Shown piece by piece: positions 29,299 through 37,455 of a DNA stretch of 64,000 bases. The notes under the pieces are model-generated. The model worked only from the letters and a program-made list of their open reading frames with translations, did no database searches and had not been told where the DNA came from. Source of the DNA: Peptococcaceae bacterium (GTDB taxonomy: Bacteria > Bacillota > Peptococcia > DRI-13 > PHAD01); the NCBI GenBank assembly GCA_024655825.1, contig JANLFJ010000003.1, positions 62,001 through 126,000 on the forward strand, read 5' to 3'. Made by a program: the position numbers and the translations under genes. Position 1 is the first letter of the stretch. Each line of letters starts with the position of its first letter.

Positions 29299-30057
29299 TC
29301 ATAATGCCTTTTTCATCCTGGCCAGCTTGCCGCGAAGCCTGAAAACCGCTTTTGTGTGCAGCTGGGAAACCCGGGAATCAGAAATTTCCATGACCTGCGC
29401 GATTTCCTTATTGGATAAATCATGGTAATAAAAAAGGCTGATTACAAGTCTTTCTTTTTCGGGAAGTTCTTCTACCGCTTTTGCCAGTATTCTTTTGACC
29501 TCTTTCTCCTCGCTTAATTGGACCGGGTTGGGACTTAATTCATTGGGAACACTGTCTATTAAAAAGCCGGCTTCATTTTCCTGCAGCGGCTCGTCCAGGG
29601 AAACAACGGAAATGTATCTTATGTTCTTCAACCAATTGTGAAATTCCTCCAGCGATATGTTTAATTCACGCGCGACTTCTTCATCGGTGGCGCTGCGCTG
29701 CAATGTGTATTCCAGTTTATGGTAGGCCTGCTCAACCAACCTTGCTTTTTTCCTTACTCCTGATGGGATCCAGTCTTCTTTCCGTATCCCGTCAATAATT
29801 GATCCTTTTATCCTCTTCACCGCAAAAGACTCGAAAGGATAACCCAAATCGGGGTTAAATCTTTCCACTGCTTCAATCAGACCAAATATGCCGTATGTGC
29901 AGAGATCTTCCCGTGAATAATTGCCAGGCAAATTATGGATTGTTTTGTTGGCTATTTTCTGGACCAGCGAGACATAATGCAGGATAAGTTTTTCTTTCAA
30001 TTCAGGGCTTTTTTGGGTAGCGTACTTCTTCCACAGTTCATTGGTCTCTACCGACAT
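29299..30057 (-). CDS. sigD: Flagellar sigma factor SigD (FliA/WhiG)
   Basis: Directs RNA polymerase to late flagellar, motility and chemotaxis promoters. The 252-residue protein has sigma-70 region 2 (EDLCTYGIFGLIEAVERFNP and FESFAVKRIKGSIIDGIRKEDW), region 3 and region 4 (KERLVISLFYYHDLSNKEIA, DSRVSQLHTKAVFRLR). The partner anti-sigma factor FlgM is not in the window. It lies at the end of the operon, as in B. subtilis, where position affects SigD levels. Confidence 0.96.
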   Translation of the reverse strand: MSVETNELWKKYATQKSPELKEKLILHYVSLVQKIANKTIHNLPGNYSREDLCTYGIFGLIEAVERFNPDLGYPFESFAVKRIKGSIIDGIRKEDWIPSGVRKKARLVEQAYHKLEYTLQRSATDEEVARELNISLEEFHNWLKNIRYISVVSLDEPLQENEAGFLIDSVPNELSPNPVQLSEEKEVKRILAKAVEELPEKERLVISLFYYHDLSNKEIAQVMEISDSRVSQLHTKAVFRLRGKLARMKKAL

Positions 30058-30075
30058 CGCTGCAGTCCCCCGCAG

Positions 30076-30564
30076 TCAGATTATTTTTTCGCCCTTGCTG
30101 ATGGTCCTTATATGCAGCTGAGCATTGCTGGTAAAGAATTTGATCGTTCTCCCGAACGAACCGCCGGTATCTTCGGCCAGTATTTTTATCTTCAGCAGTG
30201 CCAGGCATCTTTTAACAGCCTCGACGTTGCGCTCTCCGATCCTCATGATATTGCTGGAATTGGGAAAGGTGAACATTTGAGCCCCTCCGGCTATTTTGGC
30301 CACGAGCCTTGTTTGGCTGGCGCCAAGCCTGCCCATTTCTTCCACCAGCAAAACTATCCCCGTATCCGCATATTTCGCCTTGTTTTGCAAGACCTTGCTC
30401 TGAGTGCTGTCAGGCAGCATGATATGTATCATACCGCCTAATTTTATCAACGGGTCCCATAAACAAACGCCTACACAAGATCCTAAGCCGGTGGTAATAA
30501 GACTTGATGAGTTCACAGCTGTCTTAAAATCAGCCATTCCTACTCTGATGGGTTCGTTTTGCAT
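30076..30564 (-). CDS. cheD: Chemoreceptor glutamine deamidase CheD
   Basis: Deamidates chemoreceptors and stimulates the phosphatase CheC. The 162-residue protein has the catalytic Cys in TTGLGSC (C30) and His in MIHIMLP (H47). A longer frame extends back to 30864, inside cheC, but the ATG at 30564 sits in a TAATG overlap with the cheC stop and has GGGAG 7 bases upstream. It follows CheC directly, matching the known CheC-CheD complex. Confidence 0.95.
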   Translation of the reverse strand: MQNEPIRVGMADFKTAVNSSSLITTGLGSCVGVCLWDPLIKLGGMIHIMLPDSTQSKVLQNKAKYADTGIVLLVEEMGRLGASQTRLVAKIAGGAQMFTFPNSSNIMRIGERNVEAVKRCLALLKIKILAEDTGGSFGRTIKFFTSNAQLHIRTISKGEKII

Positions 30565-31178
30565 TATAACACTCCCAGCGAACTTAATAAGATCTCCAGA
30601 GTCTGCGGCTCCGGCAAAATAAAGAAATGGCCTTTGAACTCGTTTTCTTTTTCGGAAAACACCGTCTCCACAACAAGCGCGTAATCGCTCACCTCGCCGA
30701 TTTGCTGCAGCACCTCGCCGAGTATGGCTCCAACCATATCCACGGCCATTGCGGGTACTGACGGCGTAAACGTTTGCTTGGAGATAGTAGAAAGGGCGTT
30801 TAAGAACGAACCTGCCAAAATGTTGATTATTTCCAAAAAAGCCGACTGCAGCATTTCGTCCCATTCTGATGATGACCCTTTGGGCCGGCCAAACAGGATG
30901 TCCAAAAAACTGAATACCATATCGCTTTGCACTAGGAAGAGAATACCCATTGGCATCTCGCTGTCTACCCGCAAGTATCCGCCGGCCACTTCCATATCGG
31001 CCCCTCCCACGTATTCCACAATCTCGGGAAGCGGCGCGATCTTCGCGTTGGGCACTGACATATCTATCCTGCGGTTAAGCATCTGGGACAGGGCGGTTGC
31101 GGCATTACCGGCCCCGATATTGCTGATCTCTTTCAAAGCGTCTACCTGTAGCGCGTTTAGTTCCGAATAGTCTTTCAT
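30564..31178 (-). CDS. cheC: CheY-P phosphatase CheC
   Basis: Removes phosphate from CheY-P and is modulated by CheD. The 204-residue protein shows both ExxN active sites, E17/N20 in DALKEISNIGAGNAA and E116/N119 in QSAFLEIINILAGSF, so it is the two-site CheC class. GGGAG precedes the ATG. Together with FliY it would give the switch two phosphatases. Confidence 0.95.
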   Translation of the reverse strand: MKDYSELNALQVDALKEISNIGAGNAATALSQMLNRRIDMSVPNAKIAPLPEIVEYVGGADMEVAGGYLRVDSEMPMGILFLVQSDMVFSFLDILFGRPKGSSSEWDEMLQSAFLEIINILAGSFLNALSTISKQTFTPSVPAMAVDMVGAILGEVLQQIGEVSDYALVVETVFSEKENEFKGHFFILPEPQTLEILLSSLGVL

Positions 31179-31203
31179 CGTTTCTCTCCCGTTCCAATAT
31201 TGA

Positions 31204-31635
31204 TTATTGAAGGCTTAAATCAAGAACTTTTGACAGATCCAACACAATTAATAACCTGTCTCCTATTTTTCCGATGCCTTGAATGAACTGGTTGTCAATA
31301 CTTTTTGAGGTGTGTGGTTTCTCTATATCCTCAACCGGCAGACTCAAAACCTCGGTTACTAAATCAACAGTCATCCCGATGACCACATCATCATAATGAA
31401 AAACAATGATCCTGGACATTTCAGTTATAACCTGTTCTCCCAGCCTGAAACGAACATGAGAATCGATAACGGGAATAATTTTGCCCCTGAGGTTGATAAC
31501 CCCTTTAATAAAAGGCGGCGCCTTGGGAACCCTGGTGATATGGGACCAGCGTATTATTTCCTGCACATTCAGGATCTCTACCGCATATTCCTCGTCTTCC
31601 AGCTTGAAGGCCACGAACTGCTTCTTTTCTGCCAC
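31204..31635 (-). CDS. cheW: Chemotaxis coupling protein CheW
   Basis: Links chemoreceptors to the kinase CheA. The 143-residue product is a single CheW domain with KEEYAVEI-like start (LEDEEYAVEILNVQEIIR), KGVINLRGKIIPVID and LLIVLDLSKVL. The start is GTG at 31635, 7 bases after GGGGGG. It follows cheA by 21 bases. Confidence 0.95.
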   Translation of the reverse strand: MAEKKQFVAFKLEDEEYAVEILNVQEIIRWSHITRVPKAPPFIKGVINLRGKIIPVIDSHVRFRLGEQVITEMSRIIVFHYDDVVIGMTVDLVTEVLSLPVEDIEKPHTSKSIDNQFIQGIGKIGDRLLIVLDLSKVLDLSLQ

Positions 31636-31656
31636 CTGCCATCCCCCCTTTATCTT

Positions 31657-33642
31657 TCAAAAAAGTGTGCCTATGTCAATAATCAGCGAAACCCTGCCGT
31701 CGCCTAATATTGATGCCCCGGCTATTCCCGGCAGGTTAGCCAGCAGCCTGCCCAGCGTATTGATTACGATTTCCTGCTGGCCTATCAGCTGGTCAACAAC
31801 CAGCCCTACCTGCTGCTCGCCTTTCCTGACCACCACCACATAGATGTCTTCCGACCGCTGCTCGCCGGGAACAGCGAAAATGTCTTTCAAAAAGAAGAGC
31901 GGCAAAACTTTACCTCGCAGGAGCATAACCTGCTGTTCCTGCACATTTTTCATTTGCTGTGGCTCCAGGCTCGTTGTTTCATCGATGTGCGCAAGCGGTA
32001 TAGCGTACGTTTCGTCCTGGACCTGTACCAGCAGAGCCTGGATAATAGCCAGGGTTAAAGGAAGCTTGATAATAAATTTTGTTCCCTGGCCCTCTTTTGT
32101 TTCGATATAAACCTGGCCGTTCAGTGACTGAATCTTGCTTTTTACCACATCAAGACCAACCCCACGACCAGAAAGATCGGTTATCGTTTGTGCCGTGGAA
32201 AATCCCGGTTCAAAAATGTAGCTGAGAATCGCCTGATCATCAACCGTATCCAGGTGTGACTGGCTTATAAACCCGTTTTCAAGCGCTTTTCGCTTTACTT
32301 TCTCTATGCTGATGCCTTTCCCGTCATCCTCCACGGAAATGATTACCTGGTTGCCTTCCTGCCTGGCCGACAGGCGAAGCAGCCCTTCCGGTTTTTTCCG
32401 CAGGGCCACTCGTTCCCCTGGCGGCTCGAGCCCGTGATCAAGGGAATTGCGTATCAGGTGAACAAGCGGGTCGCCGATCTCATCGATAACCGTCCTGTCA
32501 AGTTCGGTCTCTTTCCCTTCCAGGATCAGATTCACTTCTTTTCCCAGTTCCTGAGCCAGGTCTCTGACCATCCGCGGAAAGCGGTTAAATACCTGTTCAA
32601 TGGCCACCATCCTAACATTCTGGACAACCGACTGCAAATCTGTTGTTATCCTGCTGATTTGTTCAATCGTCTCGTTTAAACCGGGTATCTTGTTAGTGGT
32701 ATTGATTTGCTCCAGCCGCGTCTTGTTGATGACAAGTTCGCCCACCAGGCTCATCAGGCTATCGAGGCGGTTAATGTCAACACGAACCGTTTGATGAACC
32801 TTTTGCTTTTTTTCGCGTTGAACTCCGGGTTCAGCTTCTGCCGCCCGGTCCTGGGCAGCCTTTTGCCCGTCCGTAGATTTCTCTTGGCCGTTATCAGTCG
32901 CGATTTTGACTTCTTCAATGCTGCCCAGTTGCACTTCGGCCAGGATTTCCACCTTTTTTCGAATAACAGCTTCGTCCTCTTCTGAGACAAGAAAGACAAC
33001 AAATTCGTTTTTAAATTTCTCATCTTCAATGTCCTGGGTGTGGGGGATTGACTTGATTATCTCTCCGGCCTCTTCCAGGTTGCGAAAAACAGTAAAGGCC
33101 CTCACTCCCTTCATTACACAGCCGGGGTCGACCATTATCCGGAGGCGCCAGGTGCGTATGCCCTTCTCGGAGGCTTTTTTTATCAGGTTTATTTCGTATT
33201 CATTAAAGCCGTTCCCGTTATCATCCAGATAAACCGTCCGCTCCCCGGCAGGCTGTCTCTCTTTGCTGTCATCGCCTGGCAGCAGTTCAGCCGTAAGCTT
33301 TTGCACGTCCACCTGCAGGCTTTCTCCCTGCCGTAAACTTCCCAACATGTTTTCCAGCAAGTCTGCCGCTTTAAATAATGAGTTGAACACAGCAGTAGTA
33401 AGCTCCTGTTTTTTTTCACGCAGCTTATCAAGGAGATTCTCCATCTCGTGAGTGAGTTGGGTGATCGGATCATACCCCATGGTAGCGGACATTCCTTTTA
33501 AAGTGTGGGCCGCTCTGAATATTGCGTCTAAAAGGTCAAGTCTTGAAGGGTTGTTTTCCAGCGCCAGCAAATTTTGATTGAGTGCCTGGAGATGCTCCTG
33601 CGCTTCCTCAATAAAGAGGTCCTGGTATTGACTCATATCCAT
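31657..33642 (-). CDS. cheA: Chemotaxis histidine kinase CheA
   Basis: Autophosphorylates and passes phosphate to CheY and CheB. The 661-residue protein has an HPt domain with the phospho-accepting H46 (AAHTLKG), a P2 response-regulator-binding region, a dimerisation domain (about 285-345), an ATPase domain with HLIRNSLDHG (395-404), DDGKGI (439-444) and GRGVGLDVV (492-500), and a C-terminal CheW-like domain. The ATG at 33642 has GGAGG 8 bases upstream; a frame reaching 33768 runs inside cheB and lacks support. It overlaps cheB by 10 bases. Confidence 0.96.
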   Translation of the reverse strand: MDMSQYQDLFIEEAQEHLQALNQNLLALENNPSRLDLLDAIFRAAHTLKGMSATMGYDPITQLTHEMENLLDKLREKKQELTTAVFNSLFKAADLLENMLGSLRQGESLQVDVQKLTAELLPGDDSKERQPAGERTVYLDDNGNGFNEYEINLIKKASEKGIRTWRLRIMVDPGCVMKGVRAFTVFRNLEEAGEIIKSIPHTQDIEDEKFKNEFVVFLVSEEDEAVIRKKVEILAEVQLGSIEEVKIATDNGQEKSTDGQKAAQDRAAEAEPGVQREKKQKVHQTVRVDINRLDSLMSLVGELVINKTRLEQINTTNKIPGLNETIEQISRITTDLQSVVQNVRMVAIEQVFNRFPRMVRDLAQELGKEVNLILEGKETELDRTVIDEIGDPLVHLIRNSLDHGLEPPGERVALRKKPEGLLRLSARQEGNQVIISVEDDGKGISIEKVKRKALENGFISQSHLDTVDDQAILSYIFEPGFSTAQTITDLSGRGVGLDVVKSKIQSLNGQVYIETKEGQGTKFIIKLPLTLAIIQALLVQVQDETYAIPLAHIDETTSLEPQQMKNVQEQQVMLLRGKVLPLFFLKDIFAVPGEQRSEDIYVVVVRKGEQQVGLVVDQLIGQQEIVINTLGRLLANLPGIAGASILGDGRVSLIIDIGTLF

Positions 33643-34712
33643 GTTTGCCGCCTCCCTATTTTTTGATAAAATGCCAGTTCGATTAAATCTGCTATCCTGT
33701 AAAGCGGGGCTTCGTGATCGATTGCGCCAAGCTGGCAGGCAGCTTTTGGCATTCCGTATACAACGCATGTTTCAGCGCTTTCCCCGATAGTCACCGCACC
33801 GGCATCCTTCAGTTCCCTTATTCCTCGCGCGCCGTCGTTTCCCATGCCCGTCATGATTACCCCCACCTTTGGTTGCGACAGCCTGGCCACGGATTTCATC
33901 AGGACATCCACGGAAGGCCTGTGCCCGTTGACAGGCGGCTCCTGGTGCAGGTGAATGGTAATTTTTTCGTTGACGTCTCTAACTTCCATGTGGTATCCGC
34001 CGGGAGCGACAAAAGCCATCCCGCTTTTTACCTCATCACCGTTTTCCGCCTCTTTCACCAGAAACTGGGAAGACATGTCCAGACGTTGGGCCAGCGATTT
34101 CGTAAATCCCGGAGGCATATGCTGAACAATCAGTATCGCGGCATTAAGCCCTTTTTTCAACCGGCTCATGACTTCAAAAAGAGCTTTTGGCCCCCCTGTA
34201 GACGTTCCAATGGCCACAATCGAAAAAGGATGGGCGACAGTGCTTTCATGGGCCGGTCCCCTTTCTGGAGGTGCCCCGGTTAATTTGAATTTGCCGACTG
34301 CGGCACCAGCGGCTGTTTTTATTTTATTGATTAATTCCTCACCCAGCTGGGTTACCTGCAGAAAAACCGGCCCGCCAGGTTTGGTAAGGAAATCCACCGC
34401 TCCTTTTTCCAGTGCCCTGATGGTGGCGGCAGATCCTCTTTGCGTATGGGCAGAGAGCATGACCACGGGAATCGGGTTTTCCTCCATTATTTTCTCCAGG
34501 GCTTCCAGCCCGTCCATAACCGGCATTTCTATATCCAAGGTTGCCACGTCGGGTTTAAATAACTTGATTTTCTGCAGCGCTTCTACCCCGTTTCTCGCAG
34601 CAGCCACTACTTCAATTTCTTTATCTTTTCCGATCAGGTCTTTAAGAAGCCTGCGCATAAAAGCGGAATCGTCCGCCACGAGGACCCGTATTTTTTTTTG
34701 CGGGTTGCTCAA
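33633..34712 (-). CDS. cheB: Protein-glutamate methylesterase CheB
   Basis: Demethylates and deamidates receptors during adaptation. The 359-residue protein has an N-terminal receiver with phospho-acceptor D60 (TLDIEMP) and a C-terminal esterase with the nucleophile S171 in GTSTGGP, a VQHMPPGFT loop and ITGMGNDGARG. The TTG start at 34712 has AAGGGG 10 bases upstream and lies one base after the PilZ gene's stop. A matching methyltransferase gene (cheR) is not in the window. Confidence 0.96.
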   Translation of the reverse strand: MSNPQKKIRVLVADDSAFMRRLLKDLIGKDKEIEVVAAARNGVEALQKIKLFKPDVATLDIEMPVMDGLEALEKIMEENPIPVVMLSAHTQRGSAATIRALEKGAVDFLTKPGGPVFLQVTQLGEELINKIKTAAGAAVGKFKLTGAPPERGPAHESTVAHPFSIVAIGTSTGGPKALFEVMSRLKKGLNAAILIVQHMPPGFTKSLAQRLDMSSQFLVKEAENGDEVKSGMAFVAPGGYHMEVRDVNEKITIHLHQEPPVNGHRPSVDVLMKSVARLSQPKVGVIMTGMGNDGARGIRELKDAGAVTIGESAETCVVYGMPKAACQLGAIDHEAPLYRIADLIELAFYQKIGRRQTWI

Positions 34713-34713
34713 G

Positions 34714-35379
34714 CTATAGTAACCCCTTTCTTCTCAGCTCTATCTGTTTTTGGTAAACGTGCTTGATAAGGTACTGCCTTTCTTTTTCGGACAGGAAGGT
34801 AAACTTTATACCGATGATGTTCCTTTCAATTCCGTCGCTGTCTATTTCCCAGTCGTTCCAGATTACGGACCCCATGGTTTTGAATGGCCTGCCGTCCAAT
34901 TCAAAGTCTATATACACATCGGTGTTTTTCTCCAATTTTATCGGCTTTATCAAAACAAGCATCATCCCGCCACCGCTTAAATCCCTGCTTTTACAATGGA
35001 CCTCCATGGCCTGTCCCAGGTAGTCTTCCCATTTGAGCTGCACCTCCAGGGAATAGGGGACGCGCACGTACTCCCTGTTTTGTACCCTTTCAATTTTTTC
35101 CGGATACTCGACCAGCACCACCGGCACATTTTCCACTGCGCTGCGCAAAACGACGGAACGAAAGGTGTAAATGGCAATGTTATCCCAATACCACACATTG
35201 ACGGGCGTGCCCCTGCTTAAAAAGATGGGCACCCTGTTTTTAATAGGACTGGCCAGGACCAACTCTTCTTTTTCCAGGTTTTCTACCCGGCTGCGGTAGC
35301 GTGCGCTTCTCTCCTGCTCATCAGCAATATCAATGGCTACCAACTGGCCGACTTTCAAAATTTTCCGCAGATCTTCCAT
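34714..35379 (-). CDS. PilZ-domain flagellar brake protein, YcgR type
   Basis: A 221-residue cytoplasmic protein with an N-terminal YcgR-like barrel (about 1-95) and a C-terminal PilZ domain carrying both c-di-GMP-binding motifs, RxxxR (R102-R106 in NREYVR) and DLSGGG (133-138). In B. subtilis and enterobacteria such proteins bind c-di-GMP and slow the motor through MotA or the switch. The ATG at 35379 follows a GTG; AGGTGTG supports it. It sits between flhG and cheB, unlike B. subtilis, where the homologue lies elsewhere. Confidence 0.9.
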   Translation of the reverse strand: MEDLRKILKVGQLVAIDIADEQERSARYRSRVENLEKEELVLASPIKNRVPIFLSRGTPVNVWYWDNIAIYTFRSVVLRSAVENVPVVLVEYPEKIERVQNREYVRVPYSLEVQLKWEDYLGQAMEVHCKSRDLSGGGMMLVLIKPIKLEKNTDVYIDFELDGRPFKTMGSVIWNDWEIDSDGIERNIIGIKFTFLSEKERQYLIKHVYQKQIELRRKGLL

Positions 35380-35389
35380 CACAACACAC

Positions 35390-36277
35390 CTACCTGAAGT
35401 ATTCGGCTACCCTGCTGAAAAAACCTTTCAACCCGTTATGCGGGTTAGGATGATATTCCTGTTTGGACATACTTGCCGCAATCGTCAGAATATCTTGCGA
35501 GGCAGGCGCATGAGGATACGTGAGGACCAGCGGAGATTGTTCATTAATGGCCTGTCCCACCTTGGGGTCTTCCCTGATGGGTCCAAGATAATCCAGCGAA
35601 TACTTTAAAAAACGGTTGACCGCAATTTCCAGTTTTTTGTAAACCGCAACCCCCTCGGCGGCATCGATTATCCGGTTCACCACCAGTTTAACCCTGCCGT
35701 TATACCTCTGCTGCCTGATCGTTTTAATCATCCCATAGGCATCGGTCAGGGCCGTCGGTTCGCCTGTTGTCACAATAATTATCTCATCAGCCGCAAGGGC
35801 AAAACTCAGCACAGACTTGGAGAGTCCCGCACTGGCATCGATGATGAAAAAATCCGCTGTCCCGTCAAGATGGCTGAGTTTGGTGAGAAAATTTACCAGT
35901 TGCCACTCCTGCAGGTTGGCCAGCTCGTACATACCGGTACCGCCAGGAATAATCTTGATCCCTTTCGGGCCGTTGTAAATAACTTCCGAAACCGACTTTT
36001 CCCCCCTTATAACCTGGGAAAGGTTATAAGGAGGCGATATTCCAAGGATGACATCGATATTAGCCAGCCCAAGGTCAGCATCGAGCAGGATCACCTTTTG
36101 TCTGAACTCGGACAGGGCTAGCGATAGATTAACGGCAAAGCTGCTTTTTCCGACTCCGCCTTTTCCGCTGGCAATGGTAATCACCTTCGTGTGTTTTTCC
36201 TGCCCATCTATTTGCGCTTCCAAATCCTCTTTCATACTCTGGACAAGCAAACGCAAGCTATCGGCCTGGTTCTTCAT
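35390..36277 (-). CDS. flhG: MinD-like ATPase FlhG
   Basis: ParA/MinD-type ATPase that controls flagellum number and placement and activates FlhF's GTPase. The 295-residue protein has the deviant Walker A SGKGGVGKSS (37-46), the switch I/II region with LLDADLGLANID and a C-terminal amphipathic tail typical of membrane-binding MinD relatives. AAGGAG precedes the ATG. It follows flhF by 5 bases. Confidence 0.95.
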   Translation of the reverse strand: MKNQADSLRLLVQSMKEDLEAQIDGQEKHTKVITIASGKGGVGKSSFAVNLSLALSEFRQKVILLDADLGLANIDVILGISPPYNLSQVIRGEKSVSEVIYNGPKGIKIIPGGTGMYELANLQEWQLVNFLTKLSHLDGTADFFIIDASAGLSKSVLSFALAADEIIIVTTGEPTALTDAYGMIKTIRQQRYNGRVKLVVNRIIDAAEGVAVYKKLEIAVNRFLKYSLDYLGPIREDPKVGQAINEQSPLVLTYPHAPASQDILTIAASMSKQEYHPNPHNGLKGFFSRVAEYFR

Positions 36278-36282
36278 ACACG

Positions 36283-37455
36283 CTACTCCTTAATAAGCAT
36301 CTGTACAAGTTTTATGGGATCGGCGATCTCTATGTCATCAGGGATGTTTTGCCCAATAGTGAAATAGGAAAGGGGGTATTTTGTCTTGCAGGCAATGTTG
36401 TATAGAGGACCAAAGAATGAAGTCTCGTCAAGTTTGGTGAAAATCAGCCGCGTTATCCCTAGATCCTGGTAAACATCAAGGATTTGCAGCAAATCCTGGT
36501 ATTTGCTGGTAGCGGAAAGAGCTAAAAACACTTCATCCGGGTTGGCTATCTCCAGGTAATTATGTAGTTCTTCAATATGCAGGGCGTTTTTATGGCTTCT
36601 TCCCGCCGTATCTATAAAAATTATGTCACTGTCTGAGATTTCCATCAAGCACTCTTTCAACTGGTTAAGTGAATAAACCACGCTAACCGGAACATTCATT
36701 ATTTCGCCAATGGTCTTCAACTGCTCGGGGGCTGCGATGCGGTAAGTATCAACAGTGACAAACGAAATCTTCTTCATCTCCACAATCGCGTACATGGCGG
36801 CCAGTTTGGCTATGGTAGTGGTTTTCCCGACACCCGTGGGACCGACCATGGCATAAACCTTGGGGATCCTGTACCTGCTTCTGTCGAAAACAACCGGTTT
36901 GCTCTTGTTCTTTATCGGCTTGAGAAGGTTGTTGAAAAAAATGCTGTTGACCTGTTCGTCAGGGATATTCGCATGCAGCGCCAGTTCCTGCATGGTGGCC
37001 TTTACCGTTTTTACGGCGATTTTTTCATCGACACCCTGTTTCTTCAGGCGGGCAAAAAGATTCTGCCCAAGTTTTGGAAAACGGGATATATGACCCGTGT
37101 TCTCTATCAGCCTGCTCATCTCTGACATTACTTTTTTCATTTCATCAAGTTCATATCCTGCCTGAATAGCTTCAGGTTCGGCTTCCCGGGCCAAGTTTTC
37201 CGCAGGTCTTCTGGCAGGCGGCAAGATGGACCTGCCCCCCTGTGTCCCCGGCGCAGCGTTCGTCTTGCCGGGCCTTGTATCAGAACCGCTATCGGCGGCA
37301 GCGGTAACTTCAACATAGTTCTTCTTAAACAGGCCCAGTATTCCTCCTTCTTTGAAATACCTGGTGTGGAGTATTACGGCATCTGTTCCCATTTCACTTT
37401 TGATTTTGGCCATGGCCTCCTGGATGTCACTGGCTACAAATCTCTTGACCCGCAT
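36283..37455 (-). CDS. flhF: Flagellar SRP-like GTPase FlhF
   Basis: SRP-type GTPase that helps set the site of flagellar assembly. The 390-residue protein has an N-terminal basic B domain (about 1-100, starting RVKRFVASDIQEAMAKIKSE), an N domain and a G domain with [10 protein letters not shown] (205-214), FVTVDTYRIAAPEQL and FTKLDET. The ATG follows the flhA stop directly (TAGATG). Standard order flhA-flhF-flhG. Confidence 0.96.
   Translation of the reverse strand: MRVKRFVASDIQEAMAKIKSEMGTDAVILHTRYFKEGGILGLFKKNYVEVTAAADSGSDTRPGKTNAAPGTQGGRSILPPARRPAENLAREAEPEAIQAGYELDEMKKVMSEMSRLIENTGHISRFPKLGQNLFARLKKQGVDEKIAVKTVKATMQELALHANIPDEQVNSIFFNNLLKPIKNKSKPVVFDRSRYRIPKVYAMVGPTGVGKTTTIAKLAAMYAIVEMKKISFVTVDTYRIAAPEQLKTIGEIMNVPVSVVYSLNQLKECLMEISDSDIIFIDTAGRSHKNALHIEELHNYLEIANPDEVFLALSATSKYQDLLQILDVYQDLGITRLIFTKLDETSFFGPLYNIACKTKYPLSYFTIGQNIPDDIEIADPIKLVQMLIKE

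Noticed and set aside
30565-30864. Upstream extension of cheD into cheC
   Set aside because: The added 100 residues are an out-of-frame shadow of cheC; the TAATG overlap and ribosome site mark the true start.
33643-33768. Upstream extension of cheA to 33768
   Set aside because: The extra 42 residues lie inside cheB, lack family similarity and the GGAGG site points to the ATG at 33642.
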